A stretch of 64,000 nucleotides of DNA from Elusimicrobiales bacterium (GTDB lineage: Bacteria > Elusimicrobiota > Elusimicrobia > Elusimicrobiales > UBA9959), in assembly GCA_028713125.1 (NCBI GenBank), contig JAQTOU010000002.1, forward strand, positions 268,583 through 332,582, given 5' to 3'. Below, piece by piece: positions 7,758-17,239 of this stretch (its first letter is position 1; every line of letters begins with the position of its first letter). The notes beneath the pieces were generated by a model. The model ran no database searches. It was not told where the DNA came from and worked only from the letters and a program-made list of their open reading frames with translations. The position numbers and the translations under genes were made by a program.

Positions 7758-10700
7758 GTGAAGATAAAACATGGAATTGCGGCCGCAGCCGCGCTTGCTT
7801 TCCTGCTTATAACAGGAGTTCAGACTTTCGCCGCTTCCCCCGGCCGCGTCAGCTACCAGGGCACGCTCAGGAAGAACGGGATACTTTTCAGCGGCACCGC
7901 CGTCATGGAGTTCCGCGTAACCAACGCCGACGGCTCCTCTATCTACTGGACTTCCGGCTCCACCGGCGTGGTGGTCTCGACCGGCCTGTTCCGCTACCCG
8001 CTCGGTACGCCCAATGAAGCGTCTTTCGACGCTATTTCCTGGAAAGAAATAACCCCTTACGTGCAGATGAGCCTGGACGGCGGCTGGCTGCCGAGGGAGC
8101 CCCTTTACACTTCGGTCTATTCTCTGCACGCGAAAACCTCGGAGTCCTCCACCGGGACTTTCACCATCAACGGCGGAGACCTGCGGCTCGTGGCCGCCTC
8201 CGGCGGCAAGGGCATCTACTTCCCCGACGGCACGTCCCAGTTCAGCGCCCCGGGCTGGGCGGTTACCGGCTCCTATACTTCTTTCGCCGGCGGGGCCGGA
8301 GTGGGGACCCTTACCCCGGCCACCAGGCTGGACGTAAAGGGCGCCGTAGCCGACCCTTACGTACAGTTCTGGCGCGACGAGAACGGGGTCATAAAGGCTA
8401 CCATGACCGCCGCGGGCGTGCTTTACGCCGACGGCTCGCAGCTGAGCAATCTTCCGGCCGGGGCCGACAATATGGGCAGCCATACCGCCACCCAGGCCCT
8501 GAACATGGCGGGCTGGCCGATAAACAACTCCGGCTCCATCATAGCCAACGGCCAGGTTACAGTTTACTCCAGCGCCACCGTGACTTCCTCTTCCGGGCTC
8601 GGCTCCGCGAAGCTCAAGCTCGCAAGCGGGGTAGAGGTATCGTCTTACTCCGCGGGCGGGGTGTTTATTTCTTCGAACGTGACCCTCGCGGCCGGGGGCA
8701 AATATTTCGGCAACGGCTCCATGCTTACCGGCGTGAACGACAGCCTGGGCAACCATATCGCCACCCAGACGCTGAACATGGCGGGCTTCCAGATACTGAA
8801 CGTTTCCACGGTAGTCGTGAACAGGTCTTTGTGGTTCAATAATAATGTCGAGATCTCCTCCTCCGCCGGCGTTTACAGCGGTGTGTATATTTCCACCAAT
8901 ATCAGCATCGCCGCCGGGGCCAAGTATTACGGCGACGGCTCGGGCCTGTCTGGTATAGTCGGAACCGATAATCTGGGCAACCACGTGATGACCCAGAACC
9001 TCGCTACCGGCGCGAATTGGATCTCCTCCGACGGTTCCCCCAACGGGATCAATATCGACGCTTTAGGAAATATCGGCGTTGGGCAGGCGGCCGGTTCCGC
9101 TTCCCTGGACCTGCGCGGTACAGGCGGAACCTATACGCAGATCTGGCGTAATAATGCCGGAGTAATAAAGGCTTCCATGACGGCTGCGGGCGCGTTCTAT
9201 GCCGACGGTTCCCAGCTGCGCAATCTGCCCGCCGGCGGAACCGCTACCCAGGCGCTGAACATGGCCGGCTATAACATAGTCAGCGTTTCCACTATTTCCC
9301 TGAGTTCCGTAACCAGCTCCGGAGTCGGGGTGGTGTTCAGCACCAATGTGCTTCTTATGAACGGGCGCCTTGGCGTTAACACGTCCCTGCCGCAGGAAAG
9401 CCTGGACGTGAACGGAAATATAATGAGTTCCAGCCTGTCCGGGCAGGGAAACCAGTGCGTTTACGCAGATAATTTGGGAAGGCTTTGGCCATCGGGTGTC
9501 GGGAATTGCGGCAGCGCTACAGGTAGTGATAATCTGGGGAACCGGATCATGCTCGGCAACCTTATAACCGGCAGCAACTGGATCTCTTTCGACGGGAGCA
9601 ATGGCGGTCTGTCGGTCAATATCAGCAGCAATGTCGGCATAGGCGTTCTCTCCGCGGCTACGCGGCTGGACGTGAAGGCGCGGAGCGGGGATACTTATGT
9701 CCAGATCTGGCGCAACTCCGCCGGTGTCGAGCAGGCTTCGATGTCGGCCACGGGCTTTATCTTTGCCGACGCCTCCAAGATGCGCAATTTGCCTACCGGT
9801 GGTGACAGCTTCGGAACGCATACCGCCACCCAGCCGGTAAACATGGCCGGCTTCCAGCTGCTGAACGTCTCTTCGGTAAATTTCAGCGCGAATGTCGAGA
9901 TCTCTTCCTCCACCGGTTTGAACCGCGGTATATACGTTTCCACCAATATCTACATAGTCGGCGTCGCATCCGCCACCAAGTATTACGGCGACGGCTCTTC
10001 CCTGACCGGGGTTATAAGCTCCCCGGACAATCTGGGCAACCATACGGCCACCCTGAACCTGACTATGTCCGGGAAGGACATCGTCAGCGTTTCCACGATT
10101 TCGCTCAGTTCCGTGACCAGCACAGGCATAGGTGTTGTCTTCAGCACTAATGTCCTGCTTATGAACGGGCGCCTGGGAGTTAATACGTCCCTGCCTCAGG
10201 AAAGCCTGGACGTTAACGGCAATTTCAGAAGCTCCAGTCTGTCCGGCTCGGGGAACCAGTGCGTTTACGCAGATAATACGGGAAAACTTATGAAGTCCGG
10301 AGTCGGGGATTGCGGCAGCGCCTCAGGCTCGGATAATCTGGGCAACCGGATCATGCTCGGCAATCTTATAACCGGAAGCAACTGGATCTCTTTCGACGGG
10401 AGCAATGGCGGTCTGTCGGTCAATGTAAGCAGCAATGTCGGCATAGGCGTTCCCTCCGCCGCGACGCGGCTGGACGTGCAGGCGCGGAGCGGGGATACTT
10501 ACGCGCAGATCTGGCGCAATTCGGGCGGTGTTATCCAGGCTTCGATGTCGGCCGCCGGGCTGATGTTCGCGGACGCGTCGCAGATGCGGAACCTGCCTTC
10601 CGGGGCGGATAATCTGGGCAACCATACGGCCACCACCAACCTGGGCATGGCCTCGTTCGATATTACGGGAGTGTCCACCATGACGGTCGGCTACCTGACC

Positions 10701-13700
10701 AGCTCCGGGCCGGGAGTCGTTTTCAGCACCAATTTGCTTCTGATGGACGGCAACCTGGGCGTGAACAACCGCGTGCCCCAGGAAAAACTGGACGTCACGG
10801 GGAAGATCCGCGCTTCAAGTCTCTCAGGTTCCGGCTTTAGATGCGTCCAGGCGAACGATTCCGGCGTGCTGGGGCTTTCAGCGGACGCCTGCGGCCTTGC
10901 CGGGGTGGGCGGGGACAATTTGGGCGATTATACTATGACGTTCAACCTGATGACCAACAACAATTGGCTTTCAGGCGACGGCGGGAACGAAGGCGTAAGG
11001 ATAGACGCCCTCGGCAATGTTTCTGTCGGCGGCCTTATGAGCGATGTCGCCGCCGCGCGGTTCGATATCGAAGGCGCCGCGGGCACTCCCATACAGGCCT
11101 GGCGCGACAATGGCGGCGTGGTGCGCGCCTCGATGAGCAGCGGCGGGGGCCTGACCGCGAGCAGCGCGACCGTCAACGGCCAGCTCACCGTTAATTCCAG
11201 CGCTACCGTGACCGCGGCCCTGGGCGTCGGCGCGGCCAAGCTGCGCCTTAAAGCCAACGTCGAGATCTCCTCCGAGACGTCCACCTCTCTGGGCGGCGGC
11301 GTGCGGATCTCTTCGAACGTATACATAGTGGGCTTCTCCTCGGCCGCGAAATATTATGGCGACGGCTCGTCGCTTACAGGTTTGACCGGGCTGAACGCTT
11401 CGAATATCAACTCAGGTACCCTGGCGGACGCGCGGCTTTCCGCTAATGTCCCTCTGCTCGATTCCGTCAATACTTTCTCAAGCAGCTTTACAGTAAGCAA
11501 TGCCGCCGGCGCGGCTCTTTCCAGGGTCAGTTTCAGCGGGGGGGCGGAGATCTCTTCCGCCGCGGCCGCGAACTACGGCGGCGTGCAGTTCTCCACCAAC
11601 GTCTATCTTCCCGCCGGCGCTAAATATTACGGCGACGGGTCGCAGCTGAGCGGCGTAAGCGGTTCAGACAACCTCGGAAATCATACCGCCACCGCCGCGC
11701 TGCAGATGGCCGGCAACCAGATACTGAACGTTTCCTCGGTCACCGTTTCCGGCGCGCTGGGCCTGGGCGCCGTCAGGATCGCGATGCTGCCCGGAGTGGA
11801 AATTTCCTCCGCCGCGGCCGCGAACTACGGCGGCGTGCAGTTCTCCACCAATGTCTACCTGCCGGCCGGGGCCAAGTATTACGGCGACGGATCGCAGCTG
11901 AGCGGCGTGAGCGGCTCCGATAATTTGGGCAACCATACCGCCACCGCCGTGCTGCAGATGGCGGGTTTCGAGATAAGCAATGCCGGGGCTATAACTTCCT
12001 CCAGCGTCACCGTTTCCGGCGCGCTGGGCCTGGGCGCGGTCAGGATCGCTATGCTGCCCGGCGTGGAGCTCTCTTCCGCCGCTGAAGCCAACTACGGCGG
12101 CGTGCAGTTCTCTACCAATGTCTACCTGCCCGCCGGCGCTAAATATTACGGCGACGGCTCCTCTCTTACCGGGACCGGCCAGAACGCCTCAAATATCTTC
12201 TCAGGCACGCTGGCGGACGCGCGGCTTTCCGCCAATGTCCCGCTGCTTAACGCCGCTAATATATTCACCTCTAAAGCGTCTTTTACCGCCCAGGACGGCT
12301 CTTTACCCGGGGTAGCCATCTCCTCCGGGTTGACCGTGCTTAACGGCGACGTCGGGATCGGGACCTTAAGTCCCCAGGCGAAGCTGGATGTTAACGGCGG
12401 GATCAGGATAGGCTCCACTGAAAATACTATCGCGGGTACGATAAGGTATAACGGCGCCTTTCAGGGCTTTAACGGCCTAAGTTGGGATACCTTGAGCGGT
12501 GGTTACACACTGGATGTTTCCACCATGTGGAGCAGCGCGGGCAACAATGTCTATCTCGCCTCGCTTTCTTCGAATGTGGCTATCGGTTCAACGGACGCCG
12601 GCACCGATAAACTGCGCGTCAGAGGCGCCACCAATGATTCGACAACTAACGCGGTCTTTATTGAAAATTCGGATGCGACGGGGATCTTCACCGCCCGCAA
12701 TGACGGGAAAGTAGGCCTTGGCCCGCAAGTTCCGGCGACCAGACTGGACGTACAGGCCGTCGGCGCGGATACTTATGTGCAGATCTGGCGCGACTCCGGC
12801 AGCGCTTATATAGCTTCAATGACGGCTACCGGCATCCTGTACGCCGACGGCTCAAAGCTGCGCAATTTGCCTCCAGGGAATACAGTGGATACTCTTTCAG
12901 CTACGCTTGGGGCCGGCAATGACGCCGGCGGACTTAACCTGGATAATGTCGGCGCTATAACGGCCGGCGGGCAGGTCACCACTTATTCAAGCGCCACCGT
13001 CGCCGGGGCGCTGGGTTTGGGAGCTGCCAGGCTCAGCCTCTCTCCTAATGTGGAGATCTCCTCAGAGACGACATCCGCGCTAGGCGCCGGCGTGAGGATC
13101 TCTTCCAATATTTATGTCGTAGGCTTCTCCTCGGCCGCTAAATATTACGGTAACGGCTCGGGGCTGACGAACCTCAACGGCGCAATGATGGGCCTGGGAA
13201 ACGTTACCAATGTGGCGCAGCTGCCGCTATCCTATCTTGATACCGATACCGCTCTGGCCGCGGATTCGGACCTGAAGGTCCCCTCCCAGAAGGCCATAAG
13301 ATATTATGTGGACAATGGCCTGAACAACTCGACCATTGTAAGGGAAGTCGATCTGACCGGCTCCGACTTCAGCGTGGCCGGCGGCGTGGTATCTTTGAAC
13401 TATACCGGCGCGCAGACCGCGGGTTCCGGCTTAAAAGGTTTCCTGTCAGGCGCCGATTGGGATAAATTCAACGCCAAGTTCGGTCCCAACAGCGACATTA
13501 ACCTTGCTAATACCTATAGCCTGGTCAATGTGTCCTCTATTACCGCCTATGGCGCTATAACTTCGTATTCCAGCGTGACCGTATTCGGCGCTTTGGATGT
13601 CGGCGCGAATAACTATTCTCAGATCTGGCGCGATTCCGGTAATGTGATCATGGCTTCGATGACCGCCGGCGGTATCCTTTATGCCGACGGCTCCCAGCTC

Positions 13701-14648
13701 AGGAACGTGGTGGGCGGCGGCGGTGGCGGCGGCAGCCTGTCAACGATACTTGCTTCCAATCCAAATGCGGGCAACGGGTCCATAGTTAATGTCAGCAGCA
13801 TGGCTATCGGCCAGGTCACCGCGGACGCGGCGCTGGACGTACATGCTTTGGGAGGCCAGAATATCGTCCAGACCTGGCGCGGTTTTGACGGCGTTTCTTT
13901 CGCGAAAATGACGCTGGAAACAGGGAAGGGGCAGTTCCACACCGACGATATCGTAGCGCGTACGGTGGAAGTCAGCTCGAACCTGGCGGTTGGAAATGCG
14001 TCCGCGGTCGACAATACGATGGTCGTCAGTATTTTATCGTCTTTTTCCGGATCAGCTATCGGTGATAATAACGTGGGCCTCAACTCCGCTGTTGGCGTAG
14101 ACCCTTCCGGTGATAAAACCGGGGCGGAGACATTGATAGGCGGTAATTTTGCCGCGGCGCTGGGAGCGCCCGGACTTCCGCACGGTGTTAGCTTTCCAAC
14201 GCTGGTGGGCGTGAGAGCCGGTACCCTCACCAATACGGGTGCGGCGAAAACGGTGTCTAACGGTTACGGCATATATGTGCAGAACGGGCACCTGGGCGGG
14301 ACGCTGAGCAATAGTTACGGAATAAACATAGCAAGGCCGAATATGGCCGCCACCGTCACCAATGTCTATGGTCTTTACATAGAAGATCATTCCTTGCTGT
14401 TCGGAAGCCCTCAAGGCAATAACATCTATTCGAAGGGCGCCAATACGTTCAACACATTTGAGGGGACGGTGGTGGTGGGCAAACTGCGTCTGCCTGCTAA
14501 AACCAAAGCTGAACTACTTGCGCTTACCCCTGTAGCAGAGGGCGAGGCATATTATTGCACTTCGGGTTGCCCGGCAAAAATGATCGTAGTCTCGACCGGG
14601 ACCGCGGCAGGGAATTTTGCCACAGCTATGGGAACTAATCAGTGGTAG
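7758..14648 (+). CDS. giant repetitive tail-fibre-like surface protein (2296 aa)
   Basis: A 2296-residue exported protein starting at GTG 7758, with GAGGTGA upstream that overlaps the previous stop. A signal peptide (about 1-26, cleavage near TFAAS) is followed by a head module (GRVSYQGTLRKNG... about 28-125) like that of fibre proteins in environmental bacteria. The rest is built from recurring units: NLGNHTATQ..NMAG, YYGDGS.LTG, VEISS...GV.ISTNVYI, ..ATRLDVKA..DTYVQIWR..GV..ASM and ADGSQLRNLP. These suggest a beta-rich, probably trimeric shaft. A run of seven Gly lies near residue 1990. I see no S74 peptidase/chaperone, no YadA anchor and no T9SS domain at the C-terminus, so the way it is anchored is unknown. 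It overlaps nothing but ends only 4 nt from the convergent methyltransferase stop. Confidence 0.75.
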   Translation: MKIKHGIAAAAALAFLLITGVQTFAASPGRVSYQGTLRKNGILFSGTAVMEFRVTNADGSSIYWTSGSTGVVVSTGLFRYPLGTPNEASFDAISWKEITPYVQMSLDGGWLPREPLYTSVYSLHAKTSESSTGTFTINGGDLRLVAASGGKGIYFPDGTSQFSAPGWAVTGSYTSFAGGAGVGTLTPATRLDVKGAVADPYVQFWRDENGVIKATMTAAGVLYADGSQLSNLPAGADNMGSHTATQALNMAGWPINNSGSIIANGQVTVYSSATVTSSSGLGSAKLKLASGVEVSSYSAGGVFISSNVTLAAGGKYFGNGSMLTGVNDSLGNHIATQTLNMAGFQILNVSTVVVNRSLWFNNNVEISSSAGVYSGVYISTNISIAAGAKYYGDGSGLSGIVGTDNLGNHVMTQNLATGANWISSDGSPNGINIDALGNIGVGQAAGSASLDLRGTGGTYTQIWRNNAGVIKASMTAAGAFYADGSQLRNLPAGGTATQALNMAGYNIVSVSTISLSSVTSSGVGVVFSTNVLLMNGRLGVNTSLPQESLDVNGNIMSSSLSGQGNQCVYADNLGRLWPSGVGNCGSATGSDNLGNRIMLGNLITGSNWISFDGSNGGLSVNISSNVGIGVLSAATRLDVKARSGDTYVQIWRNSAGVEQASMSATGFIFADASKMRNLPTGGDSFGTHTATQPVNMAGFQLLNVSSVNFSANVEISSSTGLNRGIYVSTNIYIVGVASATKYYGDGSSLTGVISSPDNLGNHTATLNLTMSGKDIVSVSTISLSSVTSTGIGVVFSTNVLLMNGRLGVNTSLPQESLDVNGNFRSSSLSGSGNQCVYADNTGKLMKSGVGDCGSASGSDNLGNRIMLGNLITGSNWISFDGSNGGLSVNVSSNVGIGVPSAATRLDVQARSGDTYAQIWRNSGGVIQASMSAAGLMFADASQMRNLPSGADNLGNHTATTNLGMASFDITGVSTMTVGYLTSSGPGVVFSTNLLLMDGNLGVNNRVPQEKLDVTGKIRASSLSGSGFRCVQANDSGVLGLSADACGLAGVGGDNLGDYTMTFNLMTNNNWLSGDGGNEGVRIDALGNVSVGGLMSDVAAARFDIEGAAGTPIQAWRDNGGVVRASMSSGGGLTASSATVNGQLTVNSSATVTAALGVGAAKLRLKANVEISSETSTSLGGGVRISSNVYIVGFSSAAKYYGDGSSLTGLTGLNASNINSGTLADARLSANVPLLDSVNTFSSSFTVSNAAGAALSRVSFSGGAEISSAAAANYGGVQFSTNVYLPAGAKYYGDGSQLSGVSGSDNLGNHTATAALQMAGNQILNVSSVTVSGALGLGAVRIAMLPGVEISSAAAANYGGVQFSTNVYLPAGAKYYGDGSQLSGVSGSDNLGNHTATAVLQMAGFEISNAGAITSSSVTVSGALGLGAVRIAMLPGVELSSAAEANYGGVQFSTNVYLPAGAKYYGDGSSLTGTGQNASNIFSGTLADARLSANVPLLNAANIFTSKASFTAQDGSLPGVAISSGLTVLNGDVGIGTLSPQAKLDVNGGIRIGSTENTIAGTIRYNGAFQGFNGLSWDTLSGGYTLDVSTMWSSAGNNVYLASLSSNVAIGSTDAGTDKLRVRGATNDSTTNAVFIENSDATGIFTARNDGKVGLGPQVPATRLDVQAVGADTYVQIWRDSGSAYIASMTATGILYADGSKLRNLPPGNTVDTLSATLGAGNDAGGLNLDNVGAITAGGQVTTYSSATVAGALGLGAARLSLSPNVEISSETTSALGAGVRISSNIYVVGFSSAAKYYGNGSGLTNLNGAMMGLGNVTNVAQLPLSYLDTDTALAADSDLKVPSQKAIRYYVDNGLNNSTIVREVDLTGSDFSVAGGVVSLNYTGAQTAGSGLKGFLSGADWDKFNAKFGPNSDINLANTYSLVNVSSITAYGAITSYSSVTVFGALDVGANNYSQIWRDSGNVIMASMTAGGILYADGSQLRNVVGGGGGGGSLSTILASNPNAGNGSIVNVSSMAIGQVTADAALDVHALGGQNIVQTWRGFDGVSFAKMTLETGKGQFHTDDIVARTVEVSSNLAVGNASAVDNTMVVSILSSFSGSAIGDNNVGLNSAVGVDPSGDKTGAETLIGGNFAAALGAPGLPHGVSFPTLVGVRAGTLTNTGAAKTVSNGYGIYVQNGHLGGTLSNSYGINIARPNMAATVTNVYGLYIEDHSLLFGSPQGNNIYSKGANTFNTFEGTVVVGKLRLPAKTKAELLALTPVAEGEAYYCTSGCPAKMIVVSTGTAAGNFATAMGTNQW
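9273..10660 (+). repeat. internal ~800-bp direct duplication in the fibre gene
   Basis: The block at 9273-9860 recurs about 804 bp downstream at 10077-10660. Segments such as LLMNGRLGVNTSLPQESLDV and NRIMLGNLITGSNWISFDGS are identical in protein. DNA differs mainly at third positions, so the duplication is old and its protein sequence is under constraint. A third, more diverged copy (LLMDGNLGVNN...) starts near 10680. Confidence 0.85.
11540..12175 (+). repeat. three tandem ~260-bp units in the fibre gene
   Basis: Units starting near 11546, 11798 and 12062 each encode EISSAA.ANYGGVQFSTNVYL, PAGAKYYGDGS and, in the first two, a GVSGSDNLGNHTATA segment. The DNA is nearly identical over more than 100 bp, closer than the older duplication upstream, so this expansion is younger and could vary in copy number. 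Confidence 0.85.
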
Positions 14649-14652
14649 CCGC

Positions 14653-15933
14653 CTACTCTCTTTCGAAGACCAGCAGGGTTTCCGCGTGGGGGGTATTGGG
14701 GTAGAAGTCGAAGCCGGCGGCGCGGATTATCTTGTACTTCTCCATGAAGAAAGCCGCGTCGCGGCCCTGCGTGATCGGGTTGCAGGATAAATAGATTATC
14801 CGCTGGGGCAATATTTCCATTATCTGCTTTATGACTTTCCCGTGCAGGCCCGCGCGGGGCGGGTCCAGCACCAAAATGTCCGTGCCGTCGAACAGCCCTT
14901 CTTCGGTCTTCTCCGAAAGCGAGCAGACCATCTCAAAATTATAGGCCTTGTTGGCGGAGGCGTTGAGCGCCGCGTACTTGGCCGAATTGGCCGAGGATTC
15001 CACGGCGTAAACCTTGTCCGCCAGGTCCCGGAGCGTCAGGCCTATCACGCCCACGCCCGAATACAGGTCCACGATCTTCCCGCACTTAAAGGAAGCGTCC
15101 CGGATCTCCCTCAGCGCTTCCGCGAAAAGGTCCATATTGTTCTGGAAGAAGCAGTCGAAGCCGTATGAGAACTTGGTCCCGAGCAGTTCTTCGGTGACGA
15201 AGTCATTGCCCCAGGAGTTCACTATCCCGTCCACCTGGCTCGTGGAACTTATCGGGTTCGAGTAAATTGCCAGGAAGCCGTCCAGGCCTTCTATATTCAT
15301 CTCGGGCAGGACGATGTCCTGGCGCTTCATGTACAGCGCGGCCACGCGCGAGCCCGGGTTCTTCGCTTCGCGGATGATCAGCGTCTTCAGGTCGGCCGTG
15401 GAAAGCTTGAGGTCGTTGAGTATTTTCAGGACCCTGAGAGCGCAGGCATTGGTTCCCGGGCTTATAAGGGCGCAGCCTTCCGGCAGGAGATATTTCTCGC
15501 GGTAGTTGCCGCGCTTGTGGAAGGCGAAAGAGAGCGCGCCCGGCTCGCCGGTGAAGCTGTATTCTATCTTGGTGCGGTAGCCGAAGGCTTCCTTGGCGGC
15601 GTAGAACTTGTCCAGGCGGATAGTTTCCTTGGTGGTCTGGTAAAGCAGGTCCTCGATAAGGCCTTTCTTGGTTTCGCACTGGAAAGCGTAGTCCATGACC
15701 TGCCAGGGAGAGCAGCTGAGGTAATGGTCCTCCCTGGGGGCCACGCGCTTCGGCGAGGGTTTTATGATCTCGATCAGCTCGGCTTCCGCGAAATTCTTTT
15801 TTTCGAAGGTGATGTTCACGCGTGCGGTCTCTTCCGGCAGCACGCCGTAGCAGAACACCACCTTGCCCTCGCTCCTGCCCAGGGCCTTGCCCTCGCCCAC
15901 TATTTTCTTGAATTCCAGCGTAATTTCGCGCAT
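14653..15933 (-). CDS. TrmA-family RNA uridine C5-methyltransferase (RlmD/RumA-like)
   Basis: Transfers a methyl group from SAM to C5 of a uridine in rRNA or tRNA. A TRAM-like beta domain (residues 1-55) is followed by a central domain and a Rossmann methyltransferase domain with DLYSGVGVIGL near 290 (SAM site), LDPPRAGLH near 355 and the catalytic YLSCNP with Cys384; the general base is in the C-terminal segment near HAETLL. The N-terminal region has CSPWQVMDY where 4Fe-4S members have a CGGC motif, so most cluster cysteines are missing. The target base cannot be told from sequence. AAGGA precedes the ATG with about 7-nt spacing. Its stop lies 4 nt from the convergent fibre gene, with no terminator between. 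Confidence 0.87.
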   Translation of the reverse strand: MREITLEFKKIVGEGKALGRSEGKVVFCYGVLPEETARVNITFEKKNFAEAELIEIIKPSPKRVAPREDHYLSCSPWQVMDYAFQCETKKGLIEDLLYQTTKETIRLDKFYAAKEAFGYRTKIEYSFTGEPGALSFAFHKRGNYREKYLLPEGCALISPGTNACALRVLKILNDLKLSTADLKTLIIREAKNPGSRVAALYMKRQDIVLPEMNIEGLDGFLAIYSNPISSTSQVDGIVNSWGNDFVTEELLGTKFSYGFDCFFQNNMDLFAEALREIRDASFKCGKIVDLYSGVGVIGLTLRDLADKVYAVESSANSAKYAALNASANKAYNFEMVCSLSEKTEEGLFDGTDILVLDPPRAGLHGKVIKQIMEILPQRIIYLSCNPITQGRDAAFFMEKYKIIRAAGFDFYPNTPHAETLLVFERE

Positions 15934-16050
15934 GTAAAGTCCTTATACAGTCAGTCGGTTGTTTTATATACTACAATTAATAACAGGGGTTGCCAAAGGC
16001 TCTGCCAGCGCCGCAACGGGCGTTATGCGCGGCAGGCCGCCAAAATTACG

Positions 16051-17229
16051 ATGGAGAAATTGCTAGAGGCCCTTAATAAATTCAACAGGGACAGCGTCTT
16101 TGCCGGGGCGCTCTCCGTCCTCGTGGCCGCCGCCCTTCTTTACAGCCTGGCGGCCTCGTGGAAAGTCTACAGGCACGAACCTTTCAGGGAGGCCGCTTCG
16201 CGCTCCCTGCTGGCCGTCCACTCCTCCTGGTTCTACGATTCCGGCATCGCCGAGCCTTTGCCCGTCTTCGCCCTGAAGCTGGCTATGGCGGCCGGCGCGG
16301 ACCCGGACGCCGCCGTAAGGGCGGAGGGGCTGGCCGTTTTCGCGGCCGTAGTGCTGCTGACGATCTTCGTGCTGCGCGCCCGCTTCGGCTGGCAATGCGC
16401 CCTTCTCGCGGCGCTTTTCCTGGCCGCGAACCCGCTTCTGTGCTTCTATGCCATGCAGGGCGGTTCCCACCTTTATTCGCTTTTTTTCCTTCTTCTTTTC
16501 TGGCATTACACCGCCGCCCCGGAGCCGTCGCGCCGGACGGCGCTGCTGGCCGGGCTTTACGGCGGGCTGGCCTGCCTGAGCCGGCTGGACGCGGCCTGGG
16601 CGCTTCTGCTGATCGCGGGCCTGTCCTGGGCCTCAAGGCGCTCCGCCGCCGGGCTTAAGTCCGCCGCGCTCACCCTGGGCCTTTCTTTGCTGCTCGTGCT
16701 TCCCTATGTCGTTTATCAGCGCGCCAAGTACGGCAATTTTCTCTACGCCCAGGAGCTCAGCCTGCGGCGCTGGGCGAATATCGATAAGTACGCTTACGGG
16801 TCCTGGGACGGCGCGCCGGTCGGCCCGCTCAGCGTCACCGCTTTCGTTTTCCGCGACGGGGCCGCCGGGGCCGCGCGCGGCGTTTTCGCCGGGCTGGGGC
16901 GCAGCCTGGCCTATGAGCTGCCTAAGGTTCTTTATTACAAGTGGGTCTCGGTCTTCCTTTTCCTCGGTATCTACGCGGCCTTTGTCCTGAAAAAGGACAG
17001 CCTGCTGATCTTCCTGGCGGCAGCCCTGCTGCCCGTGCTGCCTCTCGCGGATATAAAGCAGGTCCCGGCCAGCGGGGGAATAGAATTCAGGTATTATCTC
17101 TGCTCCCTGTGGGCGCTTTGCGCCCTGGTAGGGCTGGGCTTCCAGGAAACACTGGCCTGGTTCGAGGGCGGCCTGCAGAAATGGGCCGCGGAAAAAACGG
17201 CGGCTTCGGGCCGCGGCGGTAAAGAATAG
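16051..17229 (+). CDS. multi-pass membrane glycosyltransferase (PMT/ArnT-like, GT39/83 type)
   Basis: A 392-residue membrane protein. I use ATG 16051 because the frame upstream is antisense to the methyltransferase gene. It has about ten hydrophobic spans (for example VLVAAALLYSLAAS, GLAVFAAVVLLTIFVL, LLAALFLAANPLLCFYAMQG). LSRLDAAWALLLI and the loop after the first span with HEPF..AS are typical of polyprenyl-phosphate-sugar dependent transferases, but the acidic catalytic pair is not clear. Such enzymes move a sugar from a lipid carrier to a periplasmic acceptor. No SD precedes the start. The Cache gene follows 10 nt later, suggesting co-transcription, though no shared function is evident. 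Confidence 0.6.
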   Translation: MEKLLEALNKFNRDSVFAGALSVLVAAALLYSLAASWKVYRHEPFREAASRSLLAVHSSWFYDSGIAEPLPVFALKLAMAAGADPDAAVRAEGLAVFAAVVLLTIFVLRARFGWQCALLAALFLAANPLLCFYAMQGGSHLYSLFFLLLFWHYTAAPEPSRRTALLAGLYGGLACLSRLDAAWALLLIAGLSWASRRSAAGLKSAALTLGLSLLLVLPYVVYQRAKYGNFLYAQELSLRRWANIDKYAYGSWDGAPVGPLSVTAFVFRDGAAGAARGVFAGLGRSLAYELPKVLYYKWVSVFLFLGIYAAFVLKKDSLLIFLAAALLPVLPLADIKQVPASGGIEFRYYLCSLWALCALVGLGFQETLAWFEGGLQKWAAEKTAASGRGGKE

Positions 17230-17239
17230 GAACCTAAGG

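Noticed and set aside
15517-16050. N-terminal extension of the membrane glycosyltransferase frame back to 15517
   Set aside because: That part is antisense to the RNA methyltransferase gene and has no hydrophobic or family pattern; ATG 16051 begins the real protein.
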